Part shown: piece by piece, positions 52,065 through 63,084 of the stretch
Layout: each line of letters begins with the position of its first letter
Position numbering within the stretch: position 1 is the stretch's first letter
Assembly: GCA_032191485.1 (NCBI GenBank)
Contig: JAVDOI010000002.1
Coordinates: forward strand, 10,345,120-10,409,119
DNA length: 64,000 bases
Direction: 5' to 3'
From: Leptoclinus maculatus
Taxonomy: Eukaryota; Chordata; Actinopteri; Perciformes; Stichaeidae
Translations under genes and position numbers: made by a program
Notes under the pieces: model-generated
Told to the model about the DNA's origin: nothing
Seen by the model: only the letters and a program-made list of their open reading frames with translations
The model's database searches: none

Positions 52065-53679
52065 TTTGGAACAAAAATGGATCCGAGGACAGTCGAGTAG
52101 ATGGTCCACTGAGCAGCAGAGATTCACAATATAATGGTTCCTGCGGTCGGTCGTCGGGGATTAGTGTGCGCCGCCTCTGAGACCGTCTGCTGGGCTGAAG
52201 CGGTGGTGCGACGTGACGTCATCGCCATGGTACCCAAAGACCGGAGGAGAGAGGGAGGGACCAAGACCCGTGGAAACGGCGGATAGGGTGCGAGGGGCTG
52301 CATCAGCCATCAATAAGATTCTCATTATTCTCACGAACTCAGTGCACTCACACCCCCTCCAAACACCCCCCCCCACACACACACACACACACACACAGCT
52401 CACACTGATGTGCAGTTTTAACAGTGTAGTCTATTTGTAAGACCGCGAGTTCATTAATGTTGAAGATAGACATAGTTAGCATAAATTAGCCATGGCTTGA
52501 AAGGACAAGGCCAGCAACATTTAAAATATATCAACTGTAGAAGGAGGAATTCTTCTGAAAATATCAACTCGGTATTGTGAATGTTTCGGTGGCACGAGGT
52601 TTGCATGTGCAGCCATTAGGGCCAAGAGCATCAGCACATTCCTTCTGATCAAAGATGATGTGCTCTACTACTTTTAATTACAGTGGCTCTTTTTTTTTTT
52701 TACAATCAAAATGAAACAAAGGCAAAAACAACATTGACATTTATGATTACATAAGAGAAAACAAGTTAGAGGGATGGGCATATAAGATTAGTCATGTGCT
52801 TCCAATCCACACTCCTCGTTTTGTGCAAAAGTAAACTGTCTGCATTACTCAAATCAAAAGGATATTAAAGGATAGTACAAACTTCCCTATTTTTGTTACT
52901 TTCCCTCAAAAGGAAAAAATGACAAAAATGTTGTGTTATAAAACACACTTCAACAAGTGTGAAGATATCCTTTAAGTCCTTCAGCCAGTTTTTAAAGTTG
53001 AAGAAGTTTAGTTTGTATTATTTCAAAGTTACCACTGCAATTATCAGTAACATGTCTTATGTAGAATGCAGTACATTAACACGACTTTTTGACAGGTTAC
53101 TTGTTAGTACAATAAAAACCTGTTTCTTTCCGAGGTGGTTTAGCCAGTCTGGGTAAAAGATAGACGTCTTACTGTGAACACAGTTGAGCAACAATGCTGC
53201 CGTCACTAAATTCACTGATTTATGAAATGAGTTGCAGTATGTTGTTTTTACCTGACCACCCCCTGTTTAAATGAATAAGTAAGTTAAAAACACTTGCAAG
53301 TGTGCTGCTTTGTGCCGCTAACATGGATGTCAACACTGGAACATTCACAAACATATCCTGAAATATGACATTCCAAACATGCAGTTACCAACCCGTGGCC
53401 AATAGGACTTTATTTCCTGTTCCCCAACACGGCTACATACTGTGCTGTTTCACAGTGCAAAGTTACTCCCACAAAAGTTATGCACAGGAAAACAAAGAGC
53501 ATTTGCCACTTCATGTCATGAACAATAGCTAGACTGTTCGTGTTGCTCTGACGCTTTCAGGAGACAAGTTTAACTAGGCAGGCTAAATTATTCGTTGACA
53601 GAGAAATCATTAAGGACTTAAACTTGGGGACTTATGCTGTTTTGAACTGTGGATTTACTACATTGTACATGGCAAGCTG
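52065..53679. other. Head-to-head spacer between tubulin and TRIM genes
   Basis: The left 300 bp should hold the tubulin promoter and 5' UTR. A C-rich run and (CA)n tract occur at about 52368-52398. The rest is AT-rich with no recognisable exon. The TRIM promoter is presumably close to 53600 but no motif is clear. Confidence 0.4.
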
Positions 53680-55586
53680 ATGATCATGTCAATCCCGGAG
53701 GAGGATCTCACATGCCCAATATGCTGTGACATCTTTACAGACCCTGTTTTGCTGTCATGTAGCCACAGCTTCTGCAGGAGCTGTCTGAAGCGCTGTTGGG
53801 AAACAGGGTTACGGGAGTGTTCAGTGTGCAGGAAAAGAGCCTCCAAGGCCAGTCCTCCCACCAATTTGGCTCTGAGAAATGTCTGTGAAGCTCATTTGCT
53901 GGCCAGGAGGAACTCAGCGCTGGTGGAAGAGAAGATGAACTGCAATCTGCACGGGGAGAGGTTAAAACTCTTCTGCCTGGTCGACAAACAGCCTATCTGT
54001 GTGGTGTGCCAGTCCTCCAAACTGCACAAGAGTCACGACTGCTCGCCTATAGAAGAGGCAGTGCTGGACTGCAAGGTAAGGCAAATAATTATATCAGTGT
54101 GTTTCCCAACTAAGTATTCATGGTGACGCCTAAAGCTAGAATGCTGCCCCACTAGTCTGACTGAAACATTATGAAGCTGTCTGATCTTTGCTGACTGAGG
54201 CCTGCTTGGTTTCCAGGATGAGCTTGCTTTATCCCTCAAGAACTTGCAAGATAAAGAGGACAGCCTCAAAAGAATCCACATGACCTCTGCAGACATGTTT
54301 AAGTACATCAAGGTAACTGTGATGAGATGACAGGAGTTTTTGTTATGAATTAAAAAATGTATTATAAATCTGCTCAAATAAACCACCATTTGCAATAATC
54401 TCATTCAGAGTCAAGCGCTGAAAACACAGACACTGATCAAGGGCCATTTTGAGCAGCTCCATCAAGTCCTCTACCAAGAGGAGTCGGCCAGAATAGCGGC
54501 TGTGAAGAAAGAGGAGGAAGAGAAGATTGCAGGAATGAAGGATAAGATTCAAGAACTTTCATCAGAAGTGCTGTCGCTCACAGAGACCATCTCAGTCATA
54601 CAGGAGCAGCTGCAAGAAGACGACATGATCTTTTTGAAGGTTCGCACAGTCATGTACACATCGACTTTTTAATCATCGTTCCCAAAAGCTTCCCACCATG
54701 ACTGTGTTTTTCTTCTATTTTCCAGAATTTCAAAGCCACTCAGGACAGGTAGGTCAACAAAGTTGCGGATTTACACTCTTTGTGTTGATGATCACATATT
54801 CTCAACGTAAGATATCCGTTCTATCACAGAGAAAAAGGCATAGCCCTTGGTTCAGACAACATGTCCGGGTTACTGATTGATGTGACCAAGCATCTCTGCA
54901 ACCTCGAGTATAAAGTCTGGGAGAAAATGCTCGACCATATTGACTATAGTGAGTACATGTTATTGTTATTTCTTCAGGTTCAGAGGCCGAAAGAGTAGAA
55001 TTGCACAACCCTGTTGAACATATCAACCTTTCTGCTTGTATCCTGTCTTTTAGCTTCTGTGACTTTGGACCCAAACACAGCACACCCCTGCCTCGTCCTG
55101 TCTGGCGACCTCACTTCCCTCCACTACTCAGAGCAGCACAGCTGCTGCCCTGACAACCCTGAGCGCTTCCACATCAGCGCTGAAGTGGTAGGCATGGCGG
55201 CACTGGGCTCAGGAAGCCACCACTGGGTTGTGGAAACAGGAAGTAATCAGGACTGGCTCCTGGGCGTGGCCTCTTCTTCTGTGCAGAGGAACTCTGAGAT
55301 CTGTGCTCGTCCCGAGAACGGCTTCTGGACTTTGTGTTTCCGGGACGGAGAGTTCAGGGCAATGACCTCGCCACCCACTGCACTTACAGGAGCGCCCAAA
55401 CAAGTCAAAGTGCAACTGGACTACAACAAAGGGACAGTGTCTTTCTTTGACCCTGCTGATGACACACTCATTCATGCATTCGTACACACGTTCACAGAAA
55501 CTTTACTTCCATATTTTTATACACAGAGCAGTCATCCATTGAGAATAATGCCAGAGAAGGTACTTGTCACAATGTTGCGTCAATGA
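53680..55586 (+). CDS. Class IV TRIM protein (RING, B-box, coiled coil, PRY-SPRY), 6 exons
   Basis: Probable RING-type E3 ubiquitin ligase. Exons: 53680-54075, 54217-54312, 54409-54639, 54726-54748, 54830-54948, 55054-55586. The 96/231/23-bp pattern of middle exons is typical of this class, and the product is 465 residues. The C3HC4 RING uses Cys12, 15, 27, His29, Cys32, 35, 47 and 50. A B-box 2 lies at 86-128 (MNCNLHGERLKLFC, CVVCQSSKLHKSHDC). A coiled coil follows (about 133-240), with Lys/Glu-rich helices. PRY (SVTLDPNTAHPCLVLSGD) and SPRY (HHWVVETGSNQDWLLGVA, NGFWTLCFRDGEFRA) complete it. It resembles TRIM35-like fish proteins, but this family is large and fast-evolving, so I give no symbol. 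The target is unknown. The SPRY domain usually sets target recognition, and antiviral roles are known for relatives, not shown here. Two in-frame ATGs are two codons apart; I used the first. Confidence 0.9.
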
Positions 55587-55779
55587 GTGGATGAAGGATT
55601 TATTAATTATGTAGGAAATGATCCCAGTCCTATTTTGATGAATGCCAAAACATTTTGAATTGGGATTGCTGGGTTGACTGGCTGTAATATTTGCAAAGTA
55701 TTACCCATCCAAGTCATTTTGCTGCTTCAAAAACATTTGTTTTTGTTACTTATTCCTCCTTAAAGAAATATTCTGCTGA

Positions 55780-56190
55780 GAGATAAGAACATTAATAACA
55801 CTCACATGTCTGTTCGACAAATATGAATCTACTTCTGGTTAGCAAAGCTGAGCATAGCATAAATCCTGAAAACAGGGGAGAACAGCTAGCCTGGCTCTCC
55901 CAGCATTAATTGAATCTCGTTTCTTTAATCTGTATAAAGTGTAAGTGTAAAACCTTGAGACAGAGCCAGGGTAGTGGTCAGTTTCCATACTTTGCGCCAA
56001 GCTAAGCTAAGCTAAGCTAAGCTAAGCTAACCAGCTTTTGCTCCAACTACATGTTAACTGACATGAGCGGCATCAGTCTTCTCATCAAGGGTCGTGTATG
56101 CTGTACAGACTGAGACGGGTTTGATTTTGGGCTGTATTGACTTGACATCTAAATCAAAACATATAAGCGCACTTCCCAAAATGTAGACTT
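55780..56190. repeat. Teleost dispersed repeat with an internal AAGCT tandem
   Basis: Contains GAGCCAGGGTAGTGGTCAG, a tandem GCTAA array at about 56000-56031, CATGTTAACTGACATGAG, TCTTCTCATCAAGG and CTTCCCAAAATGTAGAC. This order of phrases is that of a very common percomorph interspersed repeat. It lies just after the TRIM gene. Assigned from memory of the repeat text. Confidence 0.7.
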
Positions 56191-56929
56191 ATTAATTTAA
56201 TGGCAGAAGTGTGAATATAAGTGGCTAAATATACATTGCTCACTGTGGTGGAAGAGGGGCGAGCACATTTGCTTGTGATGAAAATGTTTACATAAATATC
56301 AAGAAGTTTTAGGTTGGTTCATAACTGGGTTTTGTTGTGCTGCAAGAGCTTTCTTTATTTTATGACCTTTTGAATTGTCTGCGACTCACATCCAAATGAA
56401 GGATACTGCTGTTAGCATTTAGCACCATGAGCTTTAAGAAATACACAAACAGAGAACAGGCAGAAATGGTAAAATATTGGTTTCTGTGCCAAGAGGTTAA
56501 GACAGAGATAATAATTTAATTTAAATAATTTAATAATAACTGAATTTAGTCAACACGTAGTGTTTAAACTAAGCTGTGCAATTCCAGGTTACATACATAC
56601 AGCCTTTTTTAGAAATATGGTCAAGCCATTGTCTGGTTTATTTAAAAAAAATGGCCGTAGTTTGGCCACCCCAGGTTTACACTGTACAGTTCAGTGTTTT
56701 GGTCTCTTTTGTACACATGATGGCGCCAAAGTCTAACAAATATTTTGAAGGATTTCATTAGACTACTTTGAGGTGTTTGGAGAAATTAATCTTCCTGAAC
56801 ATCGTCTGTTTATGAAAATATTGAATTAAATGGTGATTTTCCACTCATTGATGTTTTTATTTAATTTTTTTAAATTTGGAAAATAATTAAAGTAAAGACA
56901 AGTCACAAAAGGAAACATGAATTCACAGT
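56191..56929. other. Gap between TRIM and GPCR genes
   Basis: AT-rich, with no supported gene. It ends at the likely poly(A) signal of the GPCR gene (TTTATT on plus, 56930-56935). Confidence 0.45.
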
Positions 56930-57031
56930 TTTATTGTATCACGGTATTCAGTTCCTTCTCCCACAGCTCTTCTTTATAACACATGTTAAACTGAACATCT
57001 ACAACGTTTAATATATGCATTAGGTCTTAAC

Positions 57032-58000
57032 TTAAGCAGATGGGTTTTGTGCAGGTGGGGTTTTGTTGTTCTCTGCAGAGACACAGTTGCAGTACTTCTT
57101 AACGCAGGTGTCTGAGAGGAAAGGCAGCTTCTCCAGGCGAGATAGATAAACAAGCGGCTGAGTCGTGCTGCTGATGTTGAGGAAAGCGAAGCCCACAGGC
57201 TGCACATAGCAGCGAAACACGTCAGGGGAGTAATAGTCTTCAAAAGGAAACAGTGCTACAGGTGGAAGGTAGTTAAACACAATGATATAAAGGAGAGACA
57301 TAACCATCTTGAAGGCCTTCTTCTTCATGGGGTGCATCTCGTCTTTCCCTGCACCACGGGACTTCTTCAGGGCCCACAGGATGCACACATTACACAACAC
57401 CATCCAAATAAATGATGCCAGGATCTCACAGGTGAACACCTTCTCGAAGTTGGGGAGGCCTCCCACCATTTTGGCTGCAGAGTAGGCAAAGGTGAGGCAC
57501 AACACCAGCACTGAGAGGCTCAACCTGTACTTGATAGGTTTGAACTGCCCAAACATAATTGGAAAGAGCACAGCCACAAAGCGATCCAAGCAGATGCAGG
57601 AGAGAAACAGTGGCCCGCTCGTGTCTTTCACACCATAGGAAAACTTAAGTGCGGACCACACCTGTTTGCTGTGCCAGTAGTAAAGGTTAAGTAAGAGGAG
57701 GGGGGTCATGGCACCAAAGTAGGAATCCATGAAAGCAAGGCAGCCCAAGAATAGGTCAGAGGTTGTGCGATTTTTGCGATTCTGGATGAGGATCGCAATG
57801 ACAAGTAAGTTGGCTGGGATTCCCACGATTACGTTTACGCACTGTATGGTCAGGTCAAAGTGAATGCCTTCTACCAGATGTTCGCACCCGTCAAACACAC
57901 TGAAGGGCTTTGCTGTGGCATTGATGTCAGCGGTAGTATTGAGAGAGAGTGGCGTCGGGAGAGAGGTCAAGTTCAGTGGCGAAGATACGTTTCTCTCCAT
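57032..58000 (-). CDS. Orphan class A G protein-coupled receptor, intact single coding exon
   Basis: 322-residue seven-helix receptor. The N terminus carries four N-glycosylation sites (NVSS, NLTS, NTTA, NATA). Helices lie at about 50-72, 83-107, 118-146, 159-180, 190-212, 229-252 and 264-287. Class A landmarks: Asn64 in helix 1 (GIPANLL), Asp92 in helix 2 (LAFMD), DRF at 139-141 in place of DRY, NYLPP in helix 6, and QPLVY in place of NPxxY in helix 7. The usual helix 3 Cys that pairs with extracellular loop 2 is Trp115. The pattern recalls the P2Y/lipid-receptor branch, but I cannot name ligand or family. An acceptor-like TTGCAGTAACAG just before the ATG suggests an upstream 5' UTR exon. 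The minus AATAAA at 56935-56930 would end the transcript about 97 nt past the stop. Confidence 0.85.
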   Translation of the reverse strand: MERNVSSPLNLTSLPTPLSLNTTADINATAKPFSVFDGCEHLVEGIHFDLTIQCVNVIVGIPANLLVIAILIQNRKNRTTSDLFLGCLAFMDSYFGAMTPLLLLNLYYWHSKQVWSALKFSYGVKDTSGPLFLSCICLDRFVAVLFPIMFGQFKPIKYRLSLSVLVLCLTFAYSAAKMVGGLPNFEKVFTCEILASFIWMVLCNVCILWALKKSRGAGKDEMHPMKKKAFKMVMSLLYIIVFNYLPPVALFPFEDYYSPDVFRCYVQPVGFAFLNISSTTQPLVYLSRLEKLPFLSDTCVKKYCNCVSAENNKTPPAQNPSA

Positions 58001-58614
58001 GATTCTGTTACTGCAAAATGACTCTGATGGGAGAAGAATAAGAACGGTGGTGAGGGTTTAACATGTTCACTCTCTCACACAATACAATTTTCCTTTAAAA
58101 AGGCAGGTTTTTAATCAAGGGGACGCATACTTAATCTTGTTTTCTAGCTTCAGTACAAATGATTCAGTCTGTGTGTCACGTCAAACAGTGTTCATCAGAG
58201 TCCTTGTTTCTAATCTGCTGAGAAGTTTATTCCCAGTAGAGCTAAACAAGCCCCAGAGTAAAGCGAGACGGTTCACAGAGAGCAACAAAAACACGTAACA
58301 AACACCGTCAGGGCTTCTCTTCAGGCTGTTATCTTGTTATTGTGTCTGTGTGGACCTTCCTCTGGGAAGAGTGGCTCCCTGTATGCAGGGACATCTAACT
58401 CGCTTAAGGGACTAATATTAAAGGCCCCGCCCTTTCACAGCAGAATAAAAGGGCAGCTGATCCCAAATAAAAATGGTAAGGTTCATATTCCGCACGTTGG
58501 CAATTACTTACTGCCTTCACTTACCGTTAGTAAGGGCAGTGGACAATTTGGTAATTTCCTGGAGCCTGTTTTTGACATTTAGCTATTACTAAAGCGAATT
58601 TCTGACCTGAATAA
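58001..58614. promoter_or_regulatory. Upstream region of the GPCR gene
   Basis: No coding exon was recognised. A GC box (CCCCGCCC at about 58428-58435) beside an AATAAAAG stretch could be part of a promoter. Strength and direction cannot be judged from sequence. Confidence 0.25.
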
Positions 58615-58800
58615 ATCAGAGAGAGAACACAACATCTGATCTTGGATACATCTACTTCCATTTGATGTTTAGGATTCAATCAACTATTAATATAAAAAGA
58701 CACTGGAACACTCTCCAGTGGTGCGTATAAACCTCTCCCTCTTTCTCCATTTCCTGTCTCAAATGTCATGATCAACCATTTGCATACATTTTCCTGTGAG
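58615..58800. repeat. Left copy of a local duplication
   Basis: Shares ordered blocks with 61185-61490: CTTGGATACATCTACTT, TTTAGGATTCAATCAACTAT, GGAACAC, CTCCAGTGGT, ACCTCTCCCTC, CTCCATTTCCTGTCTCAAAT and ATTTGCATA. Both copies are on the plus strand. This copy is shorter. Confidence 0.9.
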
Positions 58801-61184
58801 TTATTTTTTCTGTGCTGCAGGATTAATGTCAGCGGTCGGGCTGATTTGTACAAGCTGCATGGGTCGATGTTTCAAACTCTGATAGAATCAGTACTTAACT
58901 AGTCGTGCATGTTAAGTCATATCGAGCTCTGTATGAATACATTGTTAGCATTAAATGCATTCAACAGTACAGGTTTGACCCATGAGAGCAGATCAGAAAA
59001 GGACAAAAATGTTGGAAATTAATGTACTAATGTGTGGATTGATTGGAATAATAACTGGAGTCGGACGCGAGGGAAACCATTCGAGATGTCCTCGGCCTTG
59101 AGCTCAGTGTCTCCGTCTCCCCCCCCCCCCCCCCTATGCTGCAGTTCTGAGTCAGGCTGATTTGCATGAGTTTTCTTTTGCATGCAGTTCACCTGCGCTC
59201 CCTCCACTGAATGGACTATTGGAGCCAGAGGCTGCGATTGTTCCTTGTACAGCCATTAAGGGACCTATTTTGGTTTAATGTGGACCTTTGCTCCCTCAGT
59301 GGACGATGTTTCTCACCTCCGTATGGTGACGGATCCACCTCAGGCCACACACACACAGTCCTGTGGGGCTAATCACACTGACGGAGGAGTGAAGCCCTTT
59401 GCCAAGATGATCGTCCCTAGAGAAGGCAGACTTAAATCAATTGTGTTTTTTTTCCAGGCATATCTACTGAAAATGTACTGAAAAATATTGTAAACACCAA
59501 TAACAGGCAACGAATAAAAAATGATTCATCTGATTTTCTTGCATTTACATGTAGTAGTTGGAGTAGTAAAAATACGGCTAAATTCAGCGTAAACATCTTT
59601 GCAGATTTTGTAAAATATTTGAAATGAAATTACATCGATGCTCTTATTCGAGATTTAAAATGCAACACTTTAACAGCTGCAGACACATTGAATACTCTAA
59701 TTTTCTGTCAGTACAAGTGTTCCATGCATAAAGATCTTTGTTCAATAGTGAGAAAATATTTCCAGTTCTTGATTTTGAAGTTTCAAGGAGCATGAGGTGA
59801 GAGGAAACCTACTTAGACTCATTCTAGCACAGTGTCAAAATGGAGTTAAACATTCTCTATTGGTTGAGATAAATTAATTTGAGTAATCTCAGCAAATAAT
59901 GTTAAACTGAAATCCAATAACTAAGCAGTCCTGCCTCTCTTTTAAGGTCATATATTGATTGAACTATGATTAGACACAAACTTTGTAAATTCAATTTTAA
60001 AATCTCGTTAACCTGCGCAGCTTTTTAAAAGTGGTAAAAAGTGGATTGTTTTTACGTACCAGTGTGGAGTACTCTTCTGTGCCGTGTAGCGATGTTCGTA
60101 ATTCAGGGGTGCATTTATAAGTTCTCTGATGTGTCGTGACTTTGATGCTCACCAGGAGGGGAGGATCTCCTGGAGTTTTTGAAGTCATGAGGGAATAGTG
60201 ACTCTCACAGTTGAAACCTCTTCATTAAAAGAAGGCCCAAAGTCCGCCTCAAGTCCTGAACCCTCAGGGTCTTAACTGACATCACCTGGTACGTGGTGAG
60301 CGCGAGAGGCTGCAAGGGCGTGAAATGGTATAAATATGAATGAGACGGCACTCTGCAGCGACATATCGCGTTACCTTGATACCAAAACATGTTTTATATA
60401 ATTCTGGGGTTTTAGTTTTACTCTCTGATTTGAACAGTTTCCAGGCTCTTACACGACGAGAGGTAATTGTCAAATACATTGTTTTGTTTTTTGTCAAAAA
60501 AGCTAAACATGTAAAATTAAAAGAATTTGTTGAATAAACCAGGTGTGTGATATAGCCTATGCTTGCAGCAGCCATGAATAGAGAACAAAGGGGGCGTGTC
60601 TCTGGTATTCAAATGTTGACATACTTGTAGCTAACCACCGGTGCACAAGACTAATATCAACAGCCTATGAGAAAATGTCAATGGTGTTTAATTCATTCAT
60701 TTTTCATCACAAAAGCATCGAAGCTCTGTCTCATGAAGCCGTCTGAGTCAGCCAGTAAAGACTTCCTCTGAAGTGTTCATCACTTAACTGGAGGTGGAAA
60801 AAGAGACTGTCTGTAAGCCTGTGTGTGAGTATGTGAGTGTATTGGGATTGATGGTTTTAGAAGGTGGTTAATTACATTTAAGCCTCTATAGGCGAGCGGA
60901 AACCCAATGTTCTGTTCCACAAGACAAAAGCCCGATTCATCCATTGTCTAATTGACGTCTGAATCACCAGACAGAAAGAGAGAACAGGAAAGTGTCAGTT
61001 GTTTTACCTCTTTTTGATCAAGAGAGGCAGTAGTCTGCACTTCATACTAGATTTTCAATTCCAACAGGGTTTCACGAGCAGAACATGAAGCTTTTGCAGA
61101 CATCAGTGTGGCCAGGGCAAGTAGAAATATACAACTAACAGGTTGAAGGAAAATACATCTATTGGAGAATGGATATGAATCAAA
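58801..61184. other. Gene-free stretch between the duplicated blocks
   Basis: No exon with splice support on either strand. It includes a C run (59119-59134) and a short CA tract near 59349. Open frames are short and without motifs. Confidence 0.5.
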
Positions 61185-61490
61185 CAAGAGAAAACACAAC
61201 ATAACATCTAATCTTGGATACATCTACTTTGATATTTAGGATTCAATCAACTATTAATATGAAAAGGAATTGGAACACAGGATATATTCTGGCCTGCTCC
61301 AGTGGTTCGTATAATCATAATGGAGTTGAGTCACGTCTTACATAAACACATTGTAAAATCATGCGGTTAGGAAACCTCTCCCTCCTTCTCCATTTCCTGT
61401 CTCAAATGTATTAATGTTAGCAAAGGGCACTGCTGCAGGAGGCAGCGTAGATCAGTCATGGTGAGACATTTGCATATATTTCCCTGATGT
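61185..61490. repeat. Right copy of a local duplication, with insertions
   Basis: Same ordered blocks as 58615-58800, but with extra sequence after GGAACAC, after CGTATAAT and after CTCAAATGTA. It lies about 2.5 kb to the right, in the same orientation. Confidence 0.9.
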
Positions 61491-62293
61491 CGGTCAAGAA
61501 GCCAAAAGCAAAAAAGTGTCATTTTTGACACTGTACAGAAAACGCCGGCACAAAATGGATCACCACATCATGACATTTTTAGTTCAGACATAGAAGAGAT
61601 CATGAAATAACATCCACTAAAATGCAACAATAGTGATAATAATTTGGAGGATGAAGATTTCAGCGAGAACCACTTGATGATCCTTTTTTTTATCTAGCAC
61701 CACGATCAGGTACATTTTTTTTAAAACTTTGGTTTATGACCAAATACCGGCATTATAACGTTGCAACAAGAAAGTAGTGTAAGAAACCGACCGTAATACT
61801 TTTCAGCAGGCCTGCAGATTCTATACTTAACCCACCAGTCTCAAAAGGGCAAAAGACCACAGCACATAACCAGTTTAAAAGCTAATTAAAAAAAAATTAT
61901 CTCATAGACACTATCAACAAGAAGACACTTAGGCTTGTGGCAGTACCAATTATCCTCAATTATCAGAGGAGGAATGGAAAACATTCCTACTGTAGAGAGG
62001 AGGGGAAGAGTCCAAGGCCAAAGATCAGCAATAACACATGTTGGGTGCTTCCTCAGTCCATTAACTTTCAAACGTCACGTGATGGCAGTCCTCTGAGTCT
62101 TACCATGGACCAGGCTGGCAACATGCCTCAGCCTCAAGGAAGCACAACTCTGCCTTCAGACCGAGGCGCCTTGATTGGCCCCTGGCCAGCACACAGAGAG
62201 ACACACGGAGAATGTGCAGCATGTGGCTTAAGTAGACTACAGAGTGGCGGCACACTCAGGCACACCTGCCTTCAATCTGCACCTGAATCACAG
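61491..62293. other. Gene-free stretch
   Basis: Nothing coding or repetitive that I can support between the duplication and the inverted-repeat element. Confidence 0.4.
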
Positions 62294-62525
62294 CAATAGG
62301 CCCTTTTCACAGCAGCCATTTTTGACACGGCATTGCAGGGTAAACACAGGTGTAATTGATTAAATGAATTATGATCCCATTCTATTCATAGTGTCAGAGC
62401 CATTCCATTGAGCCAACATGCACAATATAAATGGAACAGGGCCACAATTCATGAATTTTATTAATTCCACCTGTGTTTACCCTGCAATGACGTGTCAAAA
62501 TGGCTTCTGTGAAAATGCCTATTGG
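62294..62525. mobile_element. Short non-autonomous element with long terminal inverted repeats (MITE-like)
   Basis: The first about 77 bases and the reverse complement of the last about 80 match closely. Both start CAATAGG and then share TTTTCACAG, AGCCATTTT, GACACG, CATTGCAGGGTAAACACAGG and TG. The interior is about 75 bp and AT-rich, with no open frame. Total length is about 232 bp. This is the form of a non-autonomous DNA transposon or foldback element. I could not identify a clear target-site duplication, so the superfamily is unknown. Confidence 0.8.
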
Positions 62526-63080
62526 CTCACAGCAAAAGTGTTGTAGAGTATGTGACTCATCCATGCAGCTAAAATCTGTTGTCCAGTGTTTATTGAAATC
62601 ACATGTCAGAATGTGTGAAAGAACCCAAAGACAGAACAACAGAAGAATTATGTGGAAGATAAATGATCCCATATGGTCAGATCTAAACACCAAACTTAGT
62701 TCTGAAGGGTGAATTTAAGAACAGACTTAGGAAGATATTGCTGAGTGAGGCCCAAAGTTACACAGCTCTTCTGTGTTTTTCAGCCCCTTCTCTGCCGCCC
62801 TCTGTACTGGTTTTTGAGAGATGGTTTCGGCTGTACCAGAATTCTATGTGCGTCATGGCAGAAAAGAGAAAGACAGCTGGAATTAGAAACAGGGCTGAAA
62901 GTTTTTCTGTAAAAGCACACACCCTGGAGAAACTCACTTTGTCATCAATCAAAAAAAAAAAAGCAGAGAGAGAAAAGATACAGGAAAAAACAGGAGACCT
63001 TCTTTTTAAACAATAGGTCCAGCAATTGATCCCAGGTCAGCAGTTAGAGCTTAAAATGGATAGTTTATGTTTAATCATCG
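62526..63080. other. Gene-free stretch
   Basis: Short open frames without splice support or motifs, one ending in a poly(A)-encoded lysine run near 62950. I see no feature I can support. Confidence 0.4.
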
Positions 63081-63084
63081 TATG

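Noticed and set aside
59278..59481. 67-codon plus-strand frame starting MWTFAPSV
   Set aside because: No family resemblance, splice sites or conserved neighbours, and length is within chance for this composition.
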